Program-made: the position numbers and the translations under genes | In this document: positions 45,080 through 53,322 of the stretch, one piece after another | Numbering within the stretch: position 1 is the first letter of the stretch | Layout: each line of letters opens with the position of its first letter | The notes under the pieces: generated by a model | The model's input: only the letters and a program-made list of their open reading frames with translations | Database searches by the model: none | What the model was told of the DNA's origin: nothing | NCBI GenBank assembly: GCA_963780635.1 | Contig: CAWACW010000011.1 | Coordinates: forward strand, 496,001-560,000 | Direction of reading: 5' to 3' | Source: DATEPR01 sp963780635 | Lineage (GTDB): Bacteria > Actinomycetota > Actinomycetes > Mycobacteriales > Pseudonocardiaceae | DNA: 64,000 nt

Positions 45080-45910
45080 CCACTCAGCGGTCAGCATCTC
45101 AGCGGTCAGCATCGATTGAGTCGACCGCCCAGTGGCCATCGCGGGACTAAGCGTGAGTTGACCGTTCGGTGGCCGTCTTGGGTGAGTCGGGAGTCTTGGG
45201 CGAGTCGGCCGTTGGACGGCCATCGCGGCGCCACCGTGAGTCGGCCCTTCGATGGTCAGCTTGGCGCGAGTCGGCCCTTCGATGGTCAGCATCGCGCGAG
45301 TTGGCTACTGAGCGGCGCCACGGCGCGAGCACGTGTCGACTGCCCCGTGGTGGGCTTGGGTGTGTCGGCCGTTGAACGGTCGTCATGCGCCGCCACGAGT
45401 TGACCGTTCGGTGGTCGTCATTGGATGAGTGGTCGTCGCGGCGCGAGCGCGTGTTGACCGCTCGGGGGTGGGTTTGGGTATTGGCCGTTGAACGGTCGTC
45501 ACGGTGCCGCCACGAGTTGACCATTCGGCGGCGAACTTTCGTGAGTCGGCCACCGGACGGTCGCCACACCATGACGGTGTGTTGACCGTTCGGTGGTCGG
45601 CGTTGGATGAATGGTCGTGAGTGGCCGCCACGGCGCGAGCACGTGTCGACTGCGGTGTGGTGGGCATGGGGTGTGTTGGCCGTTGAACGGTCGCTGCGCC
45701 GCCGCGAATTGACCGTTTCGGTGGTGAGCTTCGGGCGAGGTGGCCCGTGAACGGCCGCCCTGAACGGTCGCCACGGCGCCACCGCGAGTTGACCATTCGG
45801 GGGCGGGCTTGGGCGAGTCGGCCATGCAAGGGCGATCACGGCGGGAGGGTGTGTTGACCGTTCGGTCGTCAGGGTCTGGCGAGTCGGCCGTTGAGCGGCC
45901 ATCACGGCGA
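45080..45910. repeat. Intergenic repeat tract R3 (about 22 short degenerate repeats)
   Basis: The ~1-kb gap between the convergent aldo-keto reductase and methyltransferase genes has no credible gene. It is filled by some 22 copies of an element close to GAGTTGACCGTTCGGTGGTC at roughly 35-bp spacing. Its reverse complement, GACCACCGAACGGTCAACTC, matches the R2 core, so R2 and R3 are the same family in opposite orientation. 44906-45079 holds nothing recognisable. Confidence 0.87.
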
Positions 45911-45941
45911 TGGTGACTGCCGGCGTCGCCCGATCCGGCGG

Positions 45942-46643
45942 TCAGACCGCGTGTGCCGCGAGGAAGAGGAACCGCGGGCGGGTGGACAGTGAGTCGTACT
46001 CCTTCGGGAACCGCTCCGCCGCCGCCGGCAGTGGCTGCGGCTCGTTCAGCACGTCCAGCTGGAAGCCGCCCGCAGTCAGGGCATCGGTGATCGCGTGCAG
46101 CGGCCGGTGCCAGAAGCGCATCAGGACGTCCCGGCCGCTCTTGTGCCACAGCTCCGACCACTCGTAGGTCTCGAAGTAGTTGTCCCGACCCGACAACGCG
46201 TGATCCATCGCCGGGTGATGGGTCGACATCACGAACCGCCCGCCGGGTACGAGCACGCGCCGGAACTCGCGCAGGGTCGGGACCCAGTCCTCGAGGTAGT
46301 GCATCACGAGTGCCGCGAGCACGGCGTCGAAAGTGTTGTCCGGCAACGGAAGCGGCTCGGCGAGATCGGCGTGGTACAGCGGCGCGTCCGGGCCCAGCCT
46401 GCGCCGGGCCAGCTCCAGCAGGCCCGCGCTGCCGTCCACGCCGGTCACGTGGGCGCCTCGCGCGATCAACTCCACACCGTGCGCGCCGGGGCCGCAACCA
46501 GCGTCCAGTACCCGTTGGCCTGTGACGTCGCCGAGCAGGGCGAGCGACGCGGGCCGCTCGTAGTAGGCGTTGGACGCGTTGGCGGCGTTGTCCTCGGTAT
46601 AGGCGGACGCGAACTTGTCGTAGACGTTCTCACCGGTGCCCAT
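45942..46643 (-). CDS. SAM-dependent methyltransferase
   Basis: 233 residues from ATG 46643; an ATG at 46652 is also possible. Class I fold: motif I is VLDAGCGPGAHGVELIARGA, the acidic end of strand 2 is VTGVDGSAGLLELARRRLG, and motif IV is FDAVLAALVMHYLEDW, followed by FRRVLVPGGRFVMSTHHP. The substrate is unknown; sequence type resembles small-molecule or quinone-like methyltransferases. Divergent from the UspA gene by about 70 bp. Confidence 0.9.
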   Translation of the reverse strand: MGTGENVYDKFASAYTEDNAANASNAYYERPASLALLGDVTGQRVLDAGCGPGAHGVELIARGAHVTGVDGSAGLLELARRRLGPDAPLYHADLAEPLPLPDNTFDAVLAALVMHYLEDWVPTLREFRRVLVPGGRFVMSTHHPAMDHALSGRDNYFETYEWSELWHKSGRDVLMRFWHRPLHAITDALTAGGFQLDVLNEPQPLPAAAERFPKEYDSLSTRPRFLFLAAHAV

Positions 46644-46711
46644 GCCGATCATCGTGGCAGGGTGATGAACCGGACGCCGCCGAATTGCGATGCTGCATCT
46701 ACGATCGGCCC

Positions 46712-47164
46712 GTGACCGCAGACTTCTCCGGTTTCGAGATCGGCAAGGACGGCGTCGGTGCCGTCGTGCTCGGCTTCGACGGCAGCCCGCCCGCCACCCA
46801 CGCCGGCGCGTGGGCCGCCGGCCTGGCCCGCAGGGAACGTGGTGTGCTGCTGATCGTCTACGTCGACGCACTCACCAGCCCCGCCTACTGGACCCCGCTG
46901 AGCAGCGGGGCGGCCACCGAGGCCGACGCGGAGTACGTGCGGGAACTGCGTGACCAGATCGGCCCGCAGCTCGATGAGCGGGGCATCACCTGGGAGATGC
47001 TCTACGGCCAGGGCGAACCGGCGAAGGTGCTGGAGGCGATCGCCGAGGAACGTCGGGCCGACTGCATCGTCGTCGGCAAGTCCCGGCGCCGCGGTGGGCT
47101 GCTGGGCAGCGTGCCGAAATCCCTGCTCGCGCACGCGACCCGACCGGTCGTGGTCGTGCCGTGA
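46712..47164 (+). CDS. Universal stress protein (UspA family)
   Basis: 150 residues from GTG 46712. The first strand VVLGFDGSPPATHAGAWAAG and the C-terminal ATP-binding motif IVVGKSRRRGGLLGSVPKSL (G-x2-G-x9-G-S type) are present, so it probably binds ATP. Usp proteins respond to starvation, redox or membrane stress. Its stop overlaps the GTG of the pentapeptide-repeat gene. Confidence 0.9.
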   Translation: MTADFSGFEIGKDGVGAVVLGFDGSPPATHAGAWAAGLARRERGVLLIVYVDALTSPAYWTPLSSGAATEADAEYVRELRDQIGPQLDERGITWEMLYGQGEPAKVLEAIAEERRADCIVVGKSRRRGGLLGSVPKSLLAHATRPVVVVP

Positions 47165-47772
47165 CCGACGAGCCCGCGGGCGAGCGGTTTGTCGGCGAGA
47201 GCTTCGTGGACGCCGAACTGCCCGGTCACGAGTGGCGCGGCGTCACGTTCGAGGACTGCGACTTCACCGAGGCCGACCTGCACAGCGCCAGCACGCACGG
47301 CTGCCGGTTCGTGAACTGCGTATTCCGTCGCACCGACCTGGTCGACGCGAAGCACACCGCCACCGCGTTCCACAACTGCACGTTCGACCGCGCTCTGCTG
47401 ACCCGGTGGACGCTGGAGGGCTGCAGCGTGCTCGGCTCGATGTTCCTGGAGTGCCGGATGCGTCCGTGCACCTTCCGGGACACCGACTTCACGCTGGCCA
47501 GCCTCGCCAAGGCGAACCTGCGCGACGCGAACCTGTCCGGGCTGCGGTTCCGGGACACCAACCTCGACGAGTGCGACCTGCGCAACGTCGACCTGCGCTC
47601 GGCCGACCTGTCCGGGGCCCGGTTGCTGGGTGCCCGGCTGGACGGCGCCGATCTGCGCGATGCGCGGATCGACGCCAACGGACTCGTCCAAGCCCATCTG
47701 CGCGGCGCCCGGATCGACCTGGACACGGCCGTCCGGTTCGCCGCCGCACATGGGCTGGACGTGGTCAGCTGA
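47161..47772 (+). CDS. Pentapeptide-repeat protein
   Basis: 203 residues. Repeats of the A(D/N)LXX type run through most of the length: ADLHSA, LRDANLSGLRFRDTNLDE, LRNVDLRSADLSGARLLGAR, LDGADLRDARI. These form a right-handed quadrilateral beta helix. Some members (Qnr, MfpA) mimic DNA and protect gyrase; others have unknown roles. The gene is coupled to uspA by a GTGA overlap and meets the TNT gene tail to tail with an 8-bp overlap. Confidence 0.93.
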   Translation: MTDEPAGERFVGESFVDAELPGHEWRGVTFEDCDFTEADLHSASTHGCRFVNCVFRRTDLVDAKHTATAFHNCTFDRALLTRWTLEGCSVLGSMFLECRMRPCTFRDTDFTLASLAKANLRDANLSGLRFRDTNLDECDLRNVDLRSADLSGARLLGARLDGADLRDARIDANGLVQAHLRGARIDLDTAVRFAAAHGLDVVS

Positions 47773-50713
47773 CCGGCGGCTCCACCTGCTCGATCTCCAT
47801 CAGTTCGCCGGCACCGAGCATCTCGTCGACGGCCCGCGGCAACAGGTAGGCCGTGCCGCCGCCAGGCTGGTCGAACCACGGGATGGCCCCGCCGGTCAAC
47901 GCCTGGACGGGCCGCAGCACCCGGTACACGTGGTAAGGCCGGTGCACCCAGTCAGGCACCAGCGACCGCTGCTCGAACGGCGTGCCGGCCACGTAGGTGA
48001 GGTTGCCTTCCGGCGTGCCGAAACGGTCCAGTTCGGTGCCCGGCTGCAGCTCCAGCAGTCGCTTGCCCCGGAACAGGGTGAGCGGCGGCTCGCCGTTCAT
48101 CGGCTGGATCGGCCAGTCACCGGGCGGTGGTGGCGTGGCTGCTTCGGGCACCCTGTTGTTGACCGGGGGCTCCGGCTGGACGTCGCCTGGCGACTCCATC
48201 CCGTTGCCGTTCGGCAGACCACCAGGGGACATCCCACCATTGGGCAGGCCACCGACCGGCATCCCACCGACAGGGATACCCCGGTCCGACATGCCGCGCT
48301 CCGGCATCCCGCGCTCGGCCATTCCTCGGTCGGGCATGCCGCGTTCCGGCATCCCATGTTCGGGTAGACCGCGTTCCGTCATGCCGCGATCGGGCATGCC
48401 ATGTTCGGGTAGACCGCGTTCCGGCAGACCGCGATCGGGCATGCCATGGTCGGGCAGACCGCGTTCCGGCAGACCGCGATCGGGCATGCCATGGTCGGGC
48501 AGACCGTGTTCCGGCAGACCGCGATCGGGCATGCCATGGTCGGGCAGACCGCGTTCCGGCAGACCGCGATCGGGCATGCCATGGTCGGGCAGACCGCGTT
48601 CCGGCAGACCGCGATCGGGCATGCCATGGTCCGGCAGACCGCGTTCCGGCAGACCGCGATCGGGCATGCCATGGTCGGGCAGGCCCCGTTCGGGCAGACC
48701 ACCGCTGGGCATGCCACGTTCCGGCAGGCCGTGTTCCGGCAGGCCGTGTTCCGGGAGACCACGTTCCGGGAGACCACGTTCCGGGAGACCACGTTCCGGG
48801 AGACCACGTTCCGGGAGACCACGTTCCGGGACGCCACGATCTGGCAAGCCGCGTTCCGGCAAGCCGCGTTCCGGCAAGCCGCGTTCGGGCAGACCGCCAT
48901 TGGGCATGCCTCGCTCCGGCAGACCGGAGTTCGGCGGGCCACTGGGGATGCCGTTGTGCGGGCCACCGGGCATGGGCTGCATGGCCGACACCGGAGGCAG
49001 GCCGGGCTCGGAGACCGGCTCGAGTACTGCCACGTCCTCGTCGAGACGGTCGTGGTCGTGGATCTCGGGCTGGCGCTCGATGGCCCCAGGTGCCATGTCC
49101 AGCGCGGGTTCCCGCTGCTGGGTGTCCTCGTCCGTGGGTTCGGTGTCGTGCGGCTCGTCCCGCTCGTCGACCACCGGTACCTGCTGGTGGGCGCCGAGCG
49201 GCGGCGCGCTGTCCTGCAGCGCGCTCTCGGCCGGGACCCCGAGCAGCAGCTTGCCGAGCAGGAACGCGGACGCGTCCGCGACCTCCTCGAACAGCATCGG
49301 CGAGCTGAACTCGCCGTCGAACCAGCCGACCTGCCAGCCCTCGTCGACCTGCTCCAGGTACCACGTCTGCGGAGCGGGCTCGCCGATCCGGTAAGTGTGG
49401 TCCGGCACGCGCAGCTCGGCCAGGCGCTGGTTGAGCAGGTTCAGCGTGCGCTCCTGCTGCGAACCGGCCCGGACCTGCTGGGCCACCGGGACGGGCTGTA
49501 CCGGCGGCGCGACGGGCGGGGCCGGCGTCGCCACCGGCTCCTCGACGTCGGCGACCTCGTCGATGTCCGGCTCGGCCACGCTGTGCGCGCCACTGCCGTT
49601 GGTGTCCTCGGGCTGGGCGACGGCCACCGGCGACCGTTGCTGGGCAGCGGCGGGCGCGCCCAACGCGGTGGTCGGGCTGTTGCCCAGGTCTGTGGCGCCG
49701 GGACCACCCAGGCCCGCGACGGCAGGCACCGGAGGCCCCACCGGCGGACCCTGCCGGCCGGGAGCACCCGGACCGGCCTGGCCGTTCGGCGTCGGCGCGG
49801 CACCGGGCGCACTCGGCGCCCCGGGACCGGCTGGACCGGACGGTCCCGCGGGACCGCCAGGCCGCGGCGGGCCGGGCGGCCTGCCACCGGTGATGGTCGC
49901 CGCGGCGGCCGCCCTGGTCTGGTCGTCCACCTCCGGCGGCCGGAAGCCGTTGGACCGGGCGTGGTTGACCAGTTCCGGGTCCGGCGGCACGCCGTAGCGG
50001 CGCAGGTAGTAGTTGACGGCGGCGGGCCACACCCACACACCGTCGGTGTAGAACGCGACCGGTACGACCGGGCGGCCGTCGGCGGACAGCCGGTCGACGT
50101 CGTGCCCGCGCTCGGGCAGCGCCATCACCGAGTGGTCCAGGTACTCGAGCAGCCGGTCGCGGTCGTCGTCGGCCACCTGCGGCCGGTTCACCGACGGGCG
50201 GCCGTTGGGTGCGGTGCCGTCGAAGATCCTGGCCAGGCGGAACCGCCTGCCCGGCCGCTCCGGGGGCAGGCCGGACAGCTTGCGCATCAGCCATTCCGGG
50301 ACGTTGTCCTCGGTGCGCGGGAAGAAGTGCAGCTCGTCCCGGAACGCGGCGGGTGGCGGTGGCGTGCGCCACGTCGGCTCCTGCCGGTCGAACTCCAGGT
50401 TGTAGCTGGACGGCTTCTCGATCTGGTACCGAGCGTTGAACCAGGTGCCGCGACCTTCCCGATACATCCCGGCGCGCAGCTTGGCGAAGTGCATCGCGAT
50501 GTCGTGCGAGGCGGTCCAGGCGTGTTGGTTTCCGTCGCTGTCCGTGACATCCGCGGACAGCTCGTAGTAGCGGCCCGTCGCGCGGAACTCGGCACTGATC
50601 TGTTGCCAGTCGTCCGGCGCGGTGCGCATGAGTGCGAGCCCGATCTGCTTGACCAGGGCATCCTGATCAGTCGGGCTCAACGGCGTGGGTGTCGGAGGTT
50701 GAGACACAGTCAC
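47765..50713 (-). CDS. TNT-domain (NAD glycohydrolase-type) toxin with a giant pentapeptide linker
   Basis: About 982 residues from GTG 50713; a start at 50782 would add 23. Parts in order: an alpha/beta domain (about 15-130: LALMRTAPDDWQQISAEFRA, YREGRGTWFNARYQIEKPSS); a basic-acidic region ending RSNGFRPPEVDDQ; a Pro/Gly/Ala linker; a second folded stretch (TYRIGEPAPQTWYLEQVDEG, GWFDGEFSSPMLFEEV); 48 pentapeptides of type G-L/M-P-E/D-R/H; then the TNT domain with LDRFGTPEGNLTYVAGTPFE, VHRPYHVYRVL and IPWFDQPGGGTAYLLPRAVD. TNT enzymes destroy NAD+. No signal peptide, which fits type VII-linked or cytoplasmic use. The first domain resembles YezG-type immunity proteins only weakly. No separate immunity gene is visible. 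Confidence 0.85.
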   Translation of the reverse strand: MTVSQPPTPTPLSPTDQDALVKQIGLALMRTAPDDWQQISAEFRATGRYYELSADVTDSDGNQHAWTASHDIAMHFAKLRAGMYREGRGTWFNARYQIEKPSSYNLEFDRQEPTWRTPPPPAAFRDELHFFPRTEDNVPEWLMRKLSGLPPERPGRRFRLARIFDGTAPNGRPSVNRPQVADDDRDRLLEYLDHSVMALPERGHDVDRLSADGRPVVPVAFYTDGVWVWPAAVNYYLRRYGVPPDPELVNHARSNGFRPPEVDDQTRAAAAATITGGRPPGPPRPGGPAGPSGPAGPGAPSAPGAAPTPNGQAGPGAPGRQGPPVGPPVPAVAGLGGPGATDLGNSPTTALGAPAAAQQRSPVAVAQPEDTNGSGAHSVAEPDIDEVADVEEPVATPAPPVAPPVQPVPVAQQVRAGSQQERTLNLLNQRLAELRVPDHTYRIGEPAPQTWYLEQVDEGWQVGWFDGEFSSPMLFEEVADASAFLLGKLLLGVPAESALQDSAPPLGAHQQVPVVDERDEPHDTEPTDEDTQQREPALDMAPGAIERQPEIHDHDRLDEDVAVLEPVSEPGLPPVSAMQPMPGGPHNGIPSGPPNSGLPERGMPNGGLPERGLPERGLPERGLPDRGVPERGLPERGLPERGLPERGLPERGLPEHGLPEHGLPERGMPSGGLPERGLPDHGMPDRGLPERGLPDHGMPDRGLPERGLPDHGMPDRGLPERGLPDHGMPDRGLPEHGLPDHGMPDRGLPERGLPDHGMPDRGLPERGLPEHGMPDRGMTERGLPEHGMPERGMPDRGMAERGMPERGMSDRGIPVGGMPVGGLPNGGMSPGGLPNGNGMESPGDVQPEPPVNNRVPEAATPPPPGDWPIQPMNGEPPLTLFRGKRLLELQPGTELDRFGTPEGNLTYVAGTPFEQRSLVPDWVHRPYHVYRVLRPVQALTGGAIPWFDQPGGGTAYLLPRAVDEMLGAGELMEIEQVEPPVS
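48207..48930. repeat. 15-bp coding repeats (48 units) of the TNT protein linker
   Basis: Each unit encodes Gly-Leu/Met-Pro-Glu/Asp-Arg/His. In the middle a higher-order 45-bp unit (GLPER-GLPDH-GMPDR) is repeated six times almost unchanged, and a run of pure GLPER units lies towards the N-terminal side. High DNA identity points to recent expansion. Confidence 0.95.
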
Positions 50714-50875
50714 ATCTTGTCGTGTGGCGGCCGGATCGGCAGCGGTTCTCGGGGAAAAGATGGCTTCACCATAGCTGGCCACGCGCAGTGACCAGGCGTG
50801 TCACGCTACCGAAGGTCACGCTCCGTACTGGCCCGGGTTCCCAGACGGGTGACGCTTGCCGGATGATGAACCCAC

Positions 50876-51892
50876 GTGAACGTCGTTTCCGCTGGTTCAG
50901 GTCCCGCGCCCGCGACCGGTCGCCAACTGGCCGGCGTGGCGCTCGCCACGCTCAGCGGCCTGCTGCTCGCGGCCCAGTCACGGCTCAACGGACAGCTCGG
51001 CACCTCATTACGAGAGATGAACCACTACAGCGGTACCACCGCGGGTGTGCTGGCCGGGCTGCTGTCCACCGCCGGCGGCCTGGTACTCCTGGTGCTGTTC
51101 GTCCCCACTGTCCCGTTCGGTCGGCGCGGCCTGCGCAGGCTGGTCGCGGCGCTACGCGACGGCGGCCTGCGCTGGTGGCAGTGCCTGGGTGGCCTGTCCG
51201 GCGCGGTGCTGGTCAGCACGCAGGGCCTGGCCGTGGCCGCACTCGGCGTCGCGGTGTTCACCGTGGCGGTCGTCGCAGGTCAGGTGCTGTCGAGCCTGGT
51301 CGTCGACCGGGTCGGTCTCGGGCCGCAGGGGCCGCGACCGATGACGCTCGGCCGGACGGTCGGTGCCCTGCTCGCCGTGCCCGCGGTGGCCATCGCGGTG
51401 GCCGACCGGTTCGGCCACGCCACGCTGCTGCTGCTCGCCGTCGTCCCGCTGGTCGCGGGTGCTGGCACGGCGTGGCAGCAGGCGGTGAACGGCCGGCTCA
51501 CGGTCACGACGGGGCACAGCCTCGTGGCCACGCTGGTCAACTTCGTGGTGGCCACGGCGGCCCTGGTGCTGGGCGCGGTGGTGCCGGTCGCGGTCCTGCA
51601 CTGGCCTGCCCGGTGGCCCGCACCGTGGTGGCTCTACACCGGCGGCGTGCTGGGGTTGGTGCTGATCGCTGGGGCCGCCGCCGCGGTGCGACTGGTCGGC
51701 GTGCTGCTCACGGGCCTGTGCTCGGTGGCCGGTCAGCTCGCCGGTGCCCTGGTGCTGGAGGTGGTGCTGCCCGCGGGGTCCGGTGGCTCGTTGGTGTTCC
51801 CCGTGGTCGGCACGGTGCTCGCGCTGGTCGCCGTGGTCGTGGCCGGGCTGTCCGGCCGGGGCGGCTCTGCGAAGATGAAGCCGAAGCCCTGA
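50876..51892 (+). CDS. DMT-family transporter (YdcZ type)
   Basis: 338 residues from GTG 50876. Two homologous halves, each of about five membrane helices: the first begins GVALATLSGLLLAAQSRLNG, the second VGALLAVPAVAIAVADRF with AWQQAVNGRL. The R/Q-x-x-x-NG-x-L motif in both halves is typical of YdcZ-like DMT proteins, which export small metabolites. Substrate unknown. Confidence 0.88.
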   Translation: MNVVSAGSGPAPATGRQLAGVALATLSGLLLAAQSRLNGQLGTSLREMNHYSGTTAGVLAGLLSTAGGLVLLVLFVPTVPFGRRGLRRLVAALRDGGLRWWQCLGGLSGAVLVSTQGLAVAALGVAVFTVAVVAGQVLSSLVVDRVGLGPQGPRPMTLGRTVGALLAVPAVAIAVADRFGHATLLLLAVVPLVAGAGTAWQQAVNGRLTVTTGHSLVATLVNFVVATAALVLGAVVPVAVLHWPARWPAPWWLYTGGVLGLVLIAGAAAAVRLVGVLLTGLCSVAGQLAGALVLEVVLPAGSGGSLVFPVVGTVLALVAVVVAGLSGRGGSAKMKPKP

Positions 51893-51916
51893 CGTGCCCA
51901 CGGCGGGAGGATCACT

Positions 51917-52318
51917 GTGATGCGGGACCACCCCGGCGAACGCGCCGGTAGTGCCGTGACCGGTCCTGCCGTCACCAGTCCTGCCGTCACCGAGGCCGTG
52001 ACCCAGCCGATCGGTCCGATCGAACCGCCGACGCCGCCGCAGGAGCGCGGCGGCTGGCCCAGCTACGTAGCGTTCGCGCTGGTCCTGGTGGTCGCGGCCG
52101 TGGGCATGGTGCGGATCGGCCTCTATCACTGGCGCGAAGGTGCCGTGCTGATCGGCGGTGCCCTGGTGCTGGCCGGGTTCTGCCGGGCCGTGCTGCCGAC
52201 CAGGGCCATCGGGCTGCTCGCGGTCCGTGGTCGGGTGGTCGACGTGCTGTCCTATCTCGTGCTCGCCGCGCTGATCCTGTTCGTCGCGATCACGCTGACC
52301 GGCGGGCCGTTCGGCTGA
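51917..52318 (+). CDS. DUF3017 membrane protein
   Basis: 133 residues. A Pro/Thr/Ala-rich cytoplasmic N-terminus, then three hydrophobic segments: YVAFALVLVVAAVGMVRIGL, GAVLIGGALVLAGFCRAVLP, and VVDVLSYLVLAALILFVAIT. The pattern W-x-R-x-G-x-x-L-I-G is typical of DUF3017, a small actinobacterial membrane family of unknown role. GGGAGG lies upstream of the GTG at 51917 (ATG 51920 is the alternative). Confidence 0.85.
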   Translation: MMRDHPGERAGSAVTGPAVTSPAVTEAVTQPIGPIEPPTPPQERGGWPSYVAFALVLVVAAVGMVRIGLYHWREGAVLIGGALVLAGFCRAVLPTRAIGLLAVRGRVVDVLSYLVLAALILFVAITLTGGPFG

Positions 52319-52319
52319 C

Positions 52320-53144
52320 TCAGTGGCCGAGCGCCCTGGTGATGTGCGGGACCAGCGGCACCTTGTCCAGCCAGGTGACCAGGTGCAGCTGCTGGAGCGT
52401 GAGCAGGGCGAGCCAGATCGACAACACGGTGCACAGCGGCCCGACGAACAGCAGCTCGACCTTGCCGCCGGTGCGGTAGCGCATCGGTTTGGGCAGGCCG
52501 ATCGGGTACCAGAGGTGCCTGCCGATCGGGACCGGCCACAGGATGGGGCAGCCCTCCTCGGTGACCGCGTCGCCGAGGCAGTGCGCGAGGCAGCCGGTGA
52601 TCACCGCGACCCCGAACCAGGCCGACGTGTGGCCGCCGCTGTGCACCCACTCCCAGCATCTCCAGGTCACGATCGCGGACAGCACAATGACCACGAAAGT
52701 GTCAGCCGCGTGATCCCACTCGTGCAGCAGGCCGCGCACGCCGAGCCCGGCGAAGAAGTACAGCAGGACGACCGTGATCCACGAGTTGTGCAGCGACACC
52801 AGGGCGGTGGTCAGGGTGCCCGCGAGGGCCGCGAAGACGGCGGTGTGCGTGAACGTCCGGTGACCGCCGGTGCGGTGCGGGTCGCCGGAGAGCCGGGTGA
52901 AGTTGTAGACGCCGACACTGAACAGGTCGACACCGTGCGAGATGACCCTGGTCAGCGGCCCGAACGACCGGGACACGGTCGCAGGCGGGTGGTCCAGGTC
53001 GGGCAGCAGGGCCGCGCCGGACGTCAGGGCAGCACCGGCGATCCAGGTCTGCGTGTCCATGGCGATGCCGTGGCCGAGCGCCAGTAGGCCCACGGCTCCC
53101 CAGCAGGCCAGGCCCAGAACGGCGTGCGTCGGTCCGGTCGACAT
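52320..53144 (-). CDS. YdjM-like membrane-bound metal-dependent hydrolase
   Basis: 274 residues from ATG 53144. Metal-site motifs: MSTGPTHAVLGLACWGAVGL near the start, LLPDLDHPPATVSRSFGPLT, and HRTFTHTAVFAALAG, then HCLGDAVTEEGCPILWPVPI. Several membrane segments. The family (DUF457/YdjM) has a phospholipase-C-like His/Asp site; the E. coli member is LexA-regulated, but no SOS box is seen here. Convergent with the DUF3017 gene. Confidence 0.9.
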   Translation of the reverse strand: MSTGPTHAVLGLACWGAVGLLALGHGIAMDTQTWIAGAALTSGAALLPDLDHPPATVSRSFGPLTRVISHGVDLFSVGVYNFTRLSGDPHRTGGHRTFTHTAVFAALAGTLTTALVSLHNSWITVVLLYFFAGLGVRGLLHEWDHAADTFVVIVLSAIVTWRCWEWVHSGGHTSAWFGVAVITGCLAHCLGDAVTEEGCPILWPVPIGRHLWYPIGLPKPMRYRTGGKVELLFVGPLCTVLSIWLALLTLQQLHLVTWLDKVPLVPHITRALGH

Positions 53145-53322
53145 GTGCCCCCCCAACTCGGCCCGCGAGACTGTAGCAACGTGACGGGCCGGATCCCGGG
53201 ATTGACCGGCCCGGCCCGGAGTGTGGCGCGGCGGGCGGCCGCGCGGCCGCCCGTCGATAGCAGTACGCTCGTACCGGATGCGTGGGAGCCAACCAGCGAA
53301 TTCAGAGGAGATCTGCGCACAC

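Noticed and set aside
45147..46497. Minus-strand ORFs with DRSTANT / ERSTRGG repeats
   Set aside because: They translate the R3 repeats; the same peptides appear in R2 in several frames.
48446..50791. 781-residue plus-strand ORF
   Set aside because: It is the shadow of the TNT gene; the minus strand shows domain motifs and proper codon bias.
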